The notes under the pieces: model-generated | What the model was told of the DNA's origin: nothing | Seen by the model: the letters and a program-made list of their open reading frames with translations, nothing else | Databases searched by the model: none | In this document: positions 52,511 to 60,156 of the stretch, piece by piece | How the letters are laid out: each line of letters begins with the position of its first letter | Position numbering within the stretch: position 1 is the stretch's first letter | From: Chloroflexota bacterium | GTDB lineage: Bacteria; Chloroflexota; Anaerolineae; B4-G1; SLSP01 | DNA: 64,000 nucleotides | Reading direction: 5' to 3' | NCBI GenBank assembly: GCA_019873645.1 | Contig: JAIOAX010000010.1 | Location: 1 to 64,000 of the forward strand | Position numbers and translations under genes: made by a program

Positions 52511-53629
52511 ATGAAACTTTCTTGCTTGCAGGAAAATCTGGCTAAGGGATTGAGCATTGTCGGTCGAGCGGTGCCTTCCCGAACAACGATGCCTATTCTG
52601 GGAAACATCCTTCTGGCTACCGATCACGGGCAGCTCAAACTGGCGGCCACCAATCTGGAGCTGAGTGTGGTGCATTGGGTCGGGGCGCGGGTCGAAACCG
52701 ACGGCGCGTTGACCGTGCCGGCGCGCAACTTTATTGATCTGGTGAACTCGCTGCCGCCCGATCAGGTAGACCTGGAGATGGACGCGGCCACGTTGTCGCT
52801 GGCATTGAACTGCGGCACGGTGAAGGCCACCTTTCGCGGCATCTCTGCCGAAGAGTTCCCGGTAGTACCTGAGCCTGAACAGGGAGATGGCTTCGCCGTC
52901 GAGGCCGCCGAATTGCGCAAAGGCCTGACGCAGGTCACTTTTGCGGCTTCTACTGATGAAAGCCACCCGGTCCTTACCGGCGTCCTGGCCGAATTCGAGG
53001 GCAGCACGCTCACGTTGGCCGCAGCCGATGGGTTCCGGCTCTCCATGCGCCAGATTCCGCTGATCCATCCGGTGCCGGCAGCGTTCAGCGTAATCATCCC
53101 CGCCCGGGCGCTCTCTGAGCTATCGCGCATCCTGGGGGGCCAGGAAGAACCGGTGAACATCTCGACGACACACCCACACAACCAGGTGCTGTTCAAACTC
53201 ACCGATACGGTCTTGAATTCGCAGTTGGTGGATGGCAATTTCCCAGATGTGCGGCGCATCATTCCATCCGCATATCGGACGCGGGTGGTGTTGGGGCGTG
53301 AAGAAATCCTGCAGGCATGCAAGCGCGCTGCCATCTTTGCGCGCGATGTTGCCAACATCGTCACCTTAAAGATTGAAGCGGGCGAAGTCGTCGTATCGGC
53401 GGACTCCGCCGAATCGGGGCAAGGCTCCACGCGCTTGATGGCGAACGTCGAGGGCGATGGGCTGGAGATCGCGTTTAACGTGCGCTTCCTGGTGGATGTC
53501 TTCTCGGCGTTGGACACGCCGCAGGTGGCGCTGGAACTCAACGCCTCCACCAATCCCGGCGTCGTGCGGGCCGTGGGCGACGAAGCCTTCATCCACGTCG
53601 TCATGCCGATGCTCCTGGGGCGGCGTTAA
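52511..53629 (+). CDS. dnaN: DNA polymerase III beta subunit (sliding clamp)
   Basis: 372 residues, normal length. Ring-shaped processivity clamp of three repeated folds. 'MKLSCLQENLAKGLSIVGRA' and 'VPSRTTMPILGNILL' open the family; 'AVEAAELRKGLTQVTFAAS' and 'LTGVLAEFEGSTLTLAAADG' are the second-domain signatures, 'NPGVVRAVGDEAFIHVVMPM' the C-terminus. 'tcaggaggc' precedes the ATG. No dnaA or recF is adjacent and no cluster of DnaA boxes was seen, so this is not evidently the origin region. Confidence 0.97.
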   Translation: MKLSCLQENLAKGLSIVGRAVPSRTTMPILGNILLATDHGQLKLAATNLELSVVHWVGARVETDGALTVPARNFIDLVNSLPPDQVDLEMDAATLSLALNCGTVKATFRGISAEEFPVVPEPEQGDGFAVEAAELRKGLTQVTFAASTDESHPVLTGVLAEFEGSTLTLAAADGFRLSMRQIPLIHPVPAAFSVIIPARALSELSRILGGQEEPVNISTTHPHNQVLFKLTDTVLNSQLVDGNFPDVRRIIPSAYRTRVVLGREEILQACKRAAIFARDVANIVTLKIEAGEVVVSADSAESGQGSTRLMANVEGDGLEIAFNVRFLVDVFSALDTPQVALELNASTNPGVVRAVGDEAFIHVVMPMLLGRR

Positions 53630-53745
53630 GGATTGAGGGCACTGATTTGTAGTATGATTGGCGCGCCGGCCAACGGCGGGAACGGCGTGGCGCGTGGGAT
53701 AGGGCGGCTAAACTTTTGAGACGTTGTGGAGAAAATCGAATAATT

Positions 53746-56205
53746 ATGGTATCTGAACTTGCCGCGGCGGCATTGTACCGCGCTTGTGATCCACAGAATT
53801 TCGCTTTCACGACGACCGCTGAGTTGCCATACACGCCGATGATTATCGGCCAGGAACGGGCCGTGGAAGCGATTCATTTTGGCCTGGACATTCAAAGTCC
53901 GGGCTTCAATGTGTTTGTCATGGGGCCGACCGGCACAGGGCGGCGCTCGATCTTGAGCCGCATCGTGCACGAGCAGGCGGCGCAGGCGCCGACGCCCAGG
54001 GATTGGGTGTACGTCAACCATTTTGCCGATCCGGCGACGCCCAGGGCCATCAGCCTGCCGCCGGGACGGGGCAGCGAATTGCGCGCCGATATGGAACGCT
54101 TCAGCAGTGGCCTGATGGATCGGCTGCTGCAAGCCTTCGACACCGACCAGTACGCGGCGGCGCGCGAGGCGTTGGAACAACAATTCCGTGAAACCCAGCA
54201 AAGCGAACTGGTGGCCGTAGACAACGCCTGTCGTGAGCGGGGGTTTGCGCTGGTACGTTCGCCTTCTGGCCTCTACATCTCGCCGGTGCGCGATGGCGAG
54301 CTGTTGACCCCGGAGGCGTTCAGCCAGTTGCAGGTCGGCGACCGCGCTTCCATCGAACAAAATTTGAATCAACTGGAAGATATGCTGGCCAGCGCCATGC
54401 GCCGCTGGCGCGAACTGGAACGGCGCACCCAGGCCGAAATCGAACACCTGGATCGTGAAGTGGCAAATTTCACCGTCAGCCCGCTGGTGCAGGAACTGCG
54501 CGAAAAATATGCGGACGAGGCGGAAGTCCAGGAGTATCTCGATGAAGTCCTGCGCGACATCGTAGATAACGTGGACATTTTCCGCAGCGCCGGCGAGGGG
54601 GACGCCGAAGACGACAACAGCGGCTCCCTGCTTGATATCCCCTTGAATCAGCGTTACCGGGTCAACCTGTTGGTGGATAACGTCCAGCTCCAGGGTGCGC
54701 CGGTCGTCATCGAGGATGTGCCCACGTATGACAAACTCTTCGGGCGGATCGAGTACGACATCCGCCGTGGCGCGACGATTACCGACTACACGTTGATCCG
54801 CCCCGGCGCGCTGCACCGTGCCAACGGTGGGTATCTCATCCTGGACGCCGAGGCGTTGATGGACGAACCTTACGTGTGGGCCGGACTGAAGCGCGCCTTA
54901 TTCGGCGGTCTGATCCGCATCGAGTCGCCCGATGGACAGCAGTTGGTGCGCAGCGTTACCCCCATCCCTGAACCGATTCCGTTGCAGGTGAAGGTCATCC
55001 TGCGCGGCTCGCCGTACATCTATTATGCTTTGTATGCCTATGATGAGGATTTCGCCAAACTGTTCAAGGTGCTGGCCGATTTTGACGCAGAAATGGACCG
55101 CACGCCGGAGTCGGAGTACACCTACATTCAATTTGTGCGCGCGTTGTGTGAGGACGAAAACCTGTTGCCGTTCACGCGCGAGGCCGTAGCCCGGGTCATC
55201 GAATACGGCGCACGGCTTGCCGAGTGTCAGGACCGGCTGAGTACCCAGTTTGGGTTGATTGCCGATCTGGTGCGCGAGGCCGCGTACTGGGCCAAAAAAC
55301 AGCATCACCCGGCCGTACAGCATAGCGACGTTCTGGAATCGCTGCGCCAGCAAAAACGCCGGGTCAGTTTGAGCGAAGAGTATACTCTGCGCGCTATCGC
55401 CGAAGGTCGCCACGTGATTGTCACATCCGGCGCGAGCGTCGGCCAGATCAACGGCTTGACGGTGGTGACGTTGGGCGGCTACACCTACGGCATCCCCAGC
55501 CGCATCACGGCGCGCGCGTATGTCGGACGCGGCAATGTGCTGGACATCCAACGTGAAGTCCAGTTAAGCGGGCCGATTCACGGCAAAGGACTGCTGACGC
55601 TGGTGGGCTATTTCGGCGGACAGTACGGGATTGACGGTTCGCTTTCGATGGAAGCCAGCCTCAGCTTCGAGCAGACCTACGAAGACATTGACGGCGACAG
55701 CGCCTCGTGCGCCGAGCTGTATGTACTCATCTCGGCCGTGGCGCAAGTTCCCCTGCGGCAAGACCTGGCAGTGACCGGCGCGGTGGATCAGCATGGCCTG
55801 GTGTTGCCCATCGGCAAGGTCAACGAAAAAATCGAAGGGTTCTTTGATGTTTGTCAGCGCCGCGGGTTGACCGGAACACAGGGAGTGCTCATCCCGGCGC
55901 GCAATGTGAAGGATTTGATGTTGCGTGAGGATGTGGTCGCGGCGGTGCAGGCCGGGCAGTTCCACGTCTACGCTGTAGAGACGGTAGATGAAGGGCTGAG
56001 CTTGCTGACCGGTCTACCGGCCGGTGTGCGCGACGAGACCGGGCAATTCACCGAGGGATCCGTGCATGCCAGAGTCGCAGCGCGGCTCAAGCAATTCGCC
56101 GAGCGTGCCAAACCCGAAAAGGACAGTGATGACGACCCGCCGGATGAGACCGAACCGGAAGAGTGCAGATCAACTTCAGGGGATTTCGCTGTGGCTGGTC
56201 TCTGA
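53746..56205 (+). CDS. LonH/YcbZ-like ATP-dependent Ser-Lys protease
   Basis: 819 residues from the ATG at 53746. AAA_32 type: 'GQERAVEAIHFGLDIQSPGF' then Walker A 'VMGPTGTGRRSILSR'; 'HRANGGYLILDAEALMDEPY' is the Walker B region. A coiled coil lies about residues 205-260. The C-terminal Lon protease domain has the Ser of 'DIDGDSASCAELYVL' and the Lys of 'LPIGKVNEKIEGFFD'. Degrades unfolded or tagged proteins in the cytoplasm. The last residues ('GDFAVAGL') and stop are encoded by a dispersed repeat element. Confidence 0.92.
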   Translation: MVSELAAAALYRACDPQNFAFTTTAELPYTPMIIGQERAVEAIHFGLDIQSPGFNVFVMGPTGTGRRSILSRIVHEQAAQAPTPRDWVYVNHFADPATPRAISLPPGRGSELRADMERFSSGLMDRLLQAFDTDQYAAAREALEQQFRETQQSELVAVDNACRERGFALVRSPSGLYISPVRDGELLTPEAFSQLQVGDRASIEQNLNQLEDMLASAMRRWRELERRTQAEIEHLDREVANFTVSPLVQELREKYADEAEVQEYLDEVLRDIVDNVDIFRSAGEGDAEDDNSGSLLDIPLNQRYRVNLLVDNVQLQGAPVVIEDVPTYDKLFGRIEYDIRRGATITDYTLIRPGALHRANGGYLILDAEALMDEPYVWAGLKRALFGGLIRIESPDGQQLVRSVTPIPEPIPLQVKVILRGSPYIYYALYAYDEDFAKLFKVLADFDAEMDRTPESEYTYIQFVRALCEDENLLPFTREAVARVIEYGARLAECQDRLSTQFGLIADLVREAAYWAKKQHHPAVQHSDVLESLRQQKRRVSLSEEYTLRAIAEGRHVIVTSGASVGQINGLTVVTLGGYTYGIPSRITARAYVGRGNVLDIQREVQLSGPIHGKGLLTLVGYFGGQYGIDGSLSMEASLSFEQTYEDIDGDSASCAELYVLISAVAQVPLRQDLAVTGAVDQHGLVLPIGKVNEKIEGFFDVCQRRGLTGTQGVLIPARNVKDLMLREDVVAAVQAGQFHVYAVETVDEGLSLLTGLPAGVRDETGQFTEGSVHARVAARLKQFAERAKPEKDSDDDPPDETEPEECRSTSGDFAVAGL

Positions 56206-56250
56206 CTGTGCCACTGTAGAGCCGGCGTGGTCTGGAGACCGGCCTGACTT
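56188..56250. repeat. ctgtgaccggtctctg element, copy 2
   Basis: 'tcgctgtggctggtctctga' then 'ctgtgccactgtag', followed by 'ggtctggagaccgg', a small inverted repeat. It begins inside the LonH-like gene and supplies its stop codon. Confidence 0.6.
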
Positions 56251-56265
56251 TTCGTAGTTTAATTG

Positions 56266-56315
56266 ATGTTTGAACGTTCCAACGTTCAAACGCTTAAATG
56301 CTCAAACGTTTTTTC
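56266..56315. repeat. acgttc short tandem repeat
   Basis: 'aacgttccaacgttcaaacg' and 'aaacgtt' units upstream of the gene starting at 56330. Same family as 5383-5415. Confidence 0.6.
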
Positions 56316-56329
56316 AGGGAGGGTTGATC

Positions 56330-57589
56330 ATGAATCTGTTACAGAATCCCGGTTTTGAAGGCAATTGGTGGCGTAAAACACACACGGGACAAGAATTCGG
56401 CGAGATTTTCGTCCCTGAAAAGTGGGTGGCTTTCTGGAAAGAAGGGGGACCGGTGCCGCATGATCCCGGCAATCCCATCGGCTACGGTCGCCCGGAAATC
56501 CACGTCATCAACCGTGAGCCGCCCTTCTTAAATCCGCTGCGCATCAAAGATGGCAATCGCGCCGTGAAACTCTTTACCTTCTTTCGCATCCACGATGGCG
56601 GCTTCTACCAGCGCGTTGAAGGCATCACGCCGGGGGCACGCTTGCGGGGTACGGGGTGGGCGCATGCCTGGTCGAGCGGACAAGATAACCCCAATGTGAG
56701 CGATGGTGCCGGGGCCGGGCCGTATTTCATCCGCGCCGCCGATTACGACAAAGTGGATGGCGTGCGCAATTTCACCTTCAGTGTGGGCATTGACCCTACC
56801 GGCGGTACCGATCCCTGGGGGAGCACGGTCGTGTGGGGCGATGGGGCGCACATCTACAACGGTTACGCACAAATTCCACCGGTCGAGGTCACCGCGCAGG
56901 GGACAGCGGTGACGTTCTTTGTGCGCAGCTCGGTTTTGTGGCCGTTCAAGCACTGTGATGCGTATTTCGATGAGATGGAACTGACCGTAGTGGCAGGGGG
57001 CGGTGAACCGGTCACCCTCACGCTGTCCACAACGGAGCCGTTGCAAGGCGAGCCATTCGAGGTCACGGCTTCGGGCGGCCCAACGCCGGAGCAGATGACG
57101 CTGCACTTTGAAGGCGGCGAAGTGTTCCAGGGGCCGGTCGCACGGGTAGGGAACACGAACCGCTGGCGCTGTGTCGCCGTGACCCCTGGCACATACAGTG
57201 CTAAAGTTTCTGTCGGCGGCGCAGTCTTGAAAACGGCCGCGTTCACGGTCAAGGAACGCCCGGTCTCCGGCGGTGGAGCGACGCCCGGCTTCGTCCCGCC
57301 GCGCGAGAACTATGCCCGGACCTATCTGCTGCTTCCGCCCGGCGCCGGCGATGAGTGGCTGCGGGCGGTACTCGACAGTGGCGTGTGGAACAAATATCAC
57401 TGGACGATTGGGGGCAGCGCCGACGATGCCGGCGTCGGTCCGACCACCCGTAAAGTGATCAGCGTCAATCCGCAGAACTGGCCCGGCGACCTGCGCGCCT
57501 TCTTTGATCGCTACTATGCCGGCATAGATTATGTCGCTATTGTGGCGCGAACCCCTGAAGACCTGCGGCGTGCACTGAGCACGATGTGA
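56330..57589 (+). CDS. Hypothetical protein with CBM-like and Ig-like regions
   Basis: 419 residues; the ATG at 56330 follows 'cagggagggttg'. 'MNLLQNPGFEGNWW' is the common opening of carbohydrate-binding (CBM-like jelly-roll) modules in environmental bacteria; aromatic-rich strands run to about residue 230. A second part (about 235-335) looks like an Ig-like beta domain ('EPFEVTASGGPTPEQMTLHF'). The C-terminal part ('DYVAIVARTPEDLRRAL') is unassigned. No signal peptide is visible, so it may be cytoplasmic or phage-tail-like; role unknown. Confidence 0.75.
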   Translation: MNLLQNPGFEGNWWRKTHTGQEFGEIFVPEKWVAFWKEGGPVPHDPGNPIGYGRPEIHVINREPPFLNPLRIKDGNRAVKLFTFFRIHDGGFYQRVEGITPGARLRGTGWAHAWSSGQDNPNVSDGAGAGPYFIRAADYDKVDGVRNFTFSVGIDPTGGTDPWGSTVVWGDGAHIYNGYAQIPPVEVTAQGTAVTFFVRSSVLWPFKHCDAYFDEMELTVVAGGGEPVTLTLSTTEPLQGEPFEVTASGGPTPEQMTLHFEGGEVFQGPVARVGNTNRWRCVAVTPGTYSAKVSVGGAVLKTAAFTVKERPVSGGGATPGFVPPRENYARTYLLLPPGAGDEWLRAVLDSGVWNKYHWTIGGSADDAGVGPTTRKVISVNPQNWPGDLRAFFDRYYAGIDYVAIVARTPEDLRRALSTM

Positions 57590-57607
57590 CCGCTGCTCTA
57601 TGGATGT

Positions 57608-57636
57608 CTGAAGCCCCGCATACTGCGGGGCTTCAG
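57608..57636. terminator. Bidirectional hairpin between convergent genes
   Basis: 13-bp perfect stem (57608-57620 with 57624-57636), 3-nt loop 'tac'. It lies between convergent genes and can end both. Confidence 0.7.
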
Positions 57637-57662
57637 AATATTTCAAGTTCTGGGGGAGCGGC

Positions 57663-58088
57663 TCAGTCTTCTCTTATTTCCACACCCTTGAGTGTGTAAT
57701 AGAAAGCCAGCGATTCATTCATCCCGTCCTTGATCCGGCGTTGTATCTGATCCATAACGTCAACAAACAACACCTCCGTATCCCCTTTGGGCGCGATGAT
57801 ACCGAGTCGTGGTTTGTTGCCGGTCGTGTTCAGTCCCCATTCTCCACCGAAGCGGCGGCGAAAAGTTTCACCCAGGAATGTGCCCCAGGCCATGATGATC
57901 TCTTGAGACGGGCGTGGGAACTGTTTTAAGTGGCGGTCAATCCACTCATCGAGCAGTTGCAGTCCGACCACGTTGTACTCCACCTCGGTCTCAGCAAAAC
58001 GACTGAGGCCCAGGCGCGCCCGTTCCGCCAGGTCGGCGAGCTGGCGGGCTTGTGGCGTCGGCAGCAATTGCAGGGGATTCTGGCTCAT
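57663..58088 (-). CDS. Hypothetical soluble protein, relative of the first gene
   Basis: 141 residues, no known domain recognised. 'LGLSRFAETEVEYNVVGLQL' and 'LLDEWIDRHLKQF' are helices; 'WGTFLGETFRRRFGGEWGLN' parallels 'FLGECIQRCYGGTW' in the gene at 1-405. The C-terminal strands end 'YTLKGVEIRED'. The frame starts with ATG behind 'gcagaggttgag' (minus strand). Function unknown. Confidence 0.75.
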   Translation of the reverse strand: MSQNPLQLLPTPQARQLADLAERARLGLSRFAETEVEYNVVGLQLLDEWIDRHLKQFPRPSQEIIMAWGTFLGETFRRRFGGEWGLNTTGNKPRLGIIAPKGDTEVLFVDVMDQIQRRIKDGMNESLAFYYTLKGVEIRED

Positions 58089-58315
58089 CTCAACCTCTGC
58101 ATTTCATTATAGCACAACTCATATAGGACAACAAACCGCTTCTTGCAATTAAACAAAAGAGCTTTCATATTTTCAGCCTTTTGTTATAATCCAGAGTATC
58201 TATTTCACCGCTTCGCTGATTCTTTAATTCGCTGATTCTTTAATTCGCTGATTCTTTAATTCGCTGATTCTTTGCTTCGCTGATTCTTTGATTCTTTACT
58301 CTTACGGAGCCTTTT
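58089..58315. other. Promoter region filled with 16-bp tandem repeats
   Basis: A TATAAT (58185-58190) with a weak upstream TTTCAT (58163-58168) reads into five or six 'ttcgctgattctttaa' units (58203-58300). The repeat is the inverse complement of the unit at 46588-46672. Confidence 0.7.
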
Positions 58316-58972
58316 ATGGAACTCACCTGGTATGGTTTGGGCTGTTTTCGCATTATCGAACGCGGGTACCCGGCTGTGGTGATGGATCCCTTCAACGAAG
58401 AGGAAACCGGCCTGGTTTTGCCGCGTAGTCGTTCCGAGATCGTCACATCGAGTGTGCTGCTGGACGAACCGCAGCAGGCGCGCTGGAAGGGGTTGCGCGG
58501 CGTCTCACGCACCCTGGCCGGGCCCGGCGAATATGAGATCGGCGGGGTCTTCATCACCGGCGTCGCCACCTTCCGTGACCGTAAACACGGCGCAGAAGCA
58601 GGGCAGAATATCGCGTATGCGGTGAATGTGAACGGCGTGGTGGTCTGTCACCTCGGCGAGATTGGCCATACGCCCTCGCAGGCGCAAGTGGAAGCCTTGG
58701 GATCGGTCAATGTGCTCTTGATCCCTGTGGGTGTGCCGGGGGGCCTGACGCCCGCAATGGCCTCTGAGATCGTGAGCCTCATCGAACCGGACATTGTTGT
58801 GCCGATGAACTATCACACTCCCGGATTGCGTCTTAAACGCAATCCGGTGGATCGCTTCTTGAAAGAAATGGGGGTGACCTGGGGCGACGCACAGCCAAGC
58901 CTGAAGGTCCTCTCGGCCGGCGTCGAAGCCGAAGAGACCCAGGTCGTGTTGTTGCAACCCCAACAAGGATAA
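58316..58972 (+). CDS. MBL-fold protein lacking the first metal motif
   Basis: 218 residues. The overall layout is that of a small UlaG/YtkL-like metallo-beta-lactamase-fold hydrolase: 'MELTWYGLGCFRI', 'GPGEYEIGGVFITGVAT', 'VVCHLGEIGHTPS', 'VLLIPVGVPGGLTP' and 'VVPMNYHTPG'. The H-x-H-x-D-H stretch expected after strand 2 is replaced by 'VTSSVLLDEPQQARW', so the first metal ligands are missing while later His/Glu sites remain. It may be a structural or altered-specificity homologue. Confidence 0.8.
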   Translation: MELTWYGLGCFRIIERGYPAVVMDPFNEEETGLVLPRSRSEIVTSSVLLDEPQQARWKGLRGVSRTLAGPGEYEIGGVFITGVATFRDRKHGAEAGQNIAYAVNVNGVVVCHLGEIGHTPSQAQVEALGSVNVLLIPVGVPGGLTPAMASEIVSLIEPDIVVPMNYHTPGLRLKRNPVDRFLKEMGVTWGDAQPSLKVLSAGVEAEETQVVLLQPQQG

Positions 58973-59028
58973 AATGTCAACGGATTTCCTAACGTTCAGA
59001 CGTTCCAACGCTTTTCAAGGGGGTAAGT

Positions 59029-59817
59029 ATGGAGAAACAAGGACGGTTGTTGATTGTCGGCGTGATCGCAGTCGTGGTCATTGTCGGCTTTTTCCTGGCG
59101 CTGCGCTGGCCTTTCTCGTCGGCGAAGAAAGCGGCCGAGGTGAACATGGACGCCGTCAAGGCACAGATGGATGCCGGTGAGTATGCGGCGGCGCGCGATG
59201 CTTTGCAACAGGCTGTGGCGGCGAACCCGACCAATGCTGAGGCGCATTTCTTGTTAGGATTGGCATACTTCAATCTGGAAGATTACCCTAAAGCGCGTGA
59301 ATCTTTTATGAAAGCCCTGGAATTAGAACCCGCGCGCGCGGCGGCCGTCCATCACAATCTGGGCGCACTGGCCTATCAAACCGGCGATATGGAGACGGCC
59401 GTTAAAGAATTTAAGGCTGCGTTGGAAGCCGACCCGGATGATCCCGACAGCCACTATCAACTGGGGGCGACCTACCTGCAAATCGCCAGTGCGACGGCAG
59501 ACATGACGTATCTGACACAAGCCGAGGCCGAATTTCAGAAGGTGCTGGCGCTCTCGCCCGGAAAACCCGAAGCCCTGGTGGGACTGGGAACCCTTTACAT
59601 GAACCAGAACAAGGTCTCTGAGGCCGTGACCGTGTTGAAACAGGCACTGGAGGCCAATCCCCAGATGCGCGAGGCATTGTTTGCGCTGGGCCTGGCCTAT
59701 TACGCCCAAGGCGAAACGGCGTTGGCGAAAGAAACTCTCCAAAAATTCCTGGATACACAGCCCCCGGAGCGTTGGGCCAAAGAGGCGCAGGACATCCTGA
59801 CGCAGTTAGGGCAATGA
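59029..59817 (+). CDS. Membrane-anchored TPR protein
   Basis: 262 residues. An N-terminal helix (residues about 7-27, 'LLIVGVIAVVVIVGFFLALR') anchors it, then about six tetratricopeptide repeats: 'AEAHFLLGLAYFNLEDYPKA' and 'AVHHNLGALAYQTGDMETA' are clear examples. TPRs mediate protein-protein contacts; on the outer face this protein could serve envelope assembly. The ATG follows 'caagggggtaagt'. Confidence 0.9.
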   Translation: MEKQGRLLIVGVIAVVVIVGFFLALRWPFSSAKKAAEVNMDAVKAQMDAGEYAAARDALQQAVAANPTNAEAHFLLGLAYFNLEDYPKARESFMKALELEPARAAAVHHNLGALAYQTGDMETAVKEFKAALEADPDDPDSHYQLGATYLQIASATADMTYLTQAEAEFQKVLALSPGKPEALVGLGTLYMNQNKVSEAVTVLKQALEANPQMREALFALGLAYYAQGETALAKETLQKFLDTQPPERWAKEAQDILTQLGQ

Positions 59818-60156
59818 TCGGACCGGCTTTGTTGATTTTGGGGGCATTTCAACGTGGGGATCTCGCTGTGGGATCTTGCTGTGACCGGTCTCTGAGCGCG
59901 CCACAGCAGGGCTAAACGGGCGCGGTCAAGAGAGCAATCCCCAATTATTTGTCCTATACCTCGTTGGAATGGTCATTTAGCCAGGGTGGTCATTTAGCTT
60001 TTTTGATGGTATACTACATATATGATGGAGCCATGTTTATCGTCATAACATATTCCTCTCGCCATTCGCCGATTCTTTGATTCGCCGATTCGCCGATTCT
60101 TAGATTCGCTGATTCTTAGATTCGCTGATTCTTTGATATTCACAGAGGAGGTTATC
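59818..60156. other. Intergenic region with two repeat types
   Basis: Copy 3 of the 'ctgtgaccggtctctg' element (about 59860-59920) and gattc/gctgattctt units (60058-60142). A TATACT (60010-60015) may be the -10 of the long surface protein gene, whose ribosome site 'cagaggaggtt' follows. No gene was seen. Confidence 0.7.

Noticed and set aside
52340..52511. Replication origin next to dnaN
   Set aside because: No dnaA, recF, gyrB or DnaA-box cluster; only heptad repeats and a promoter.
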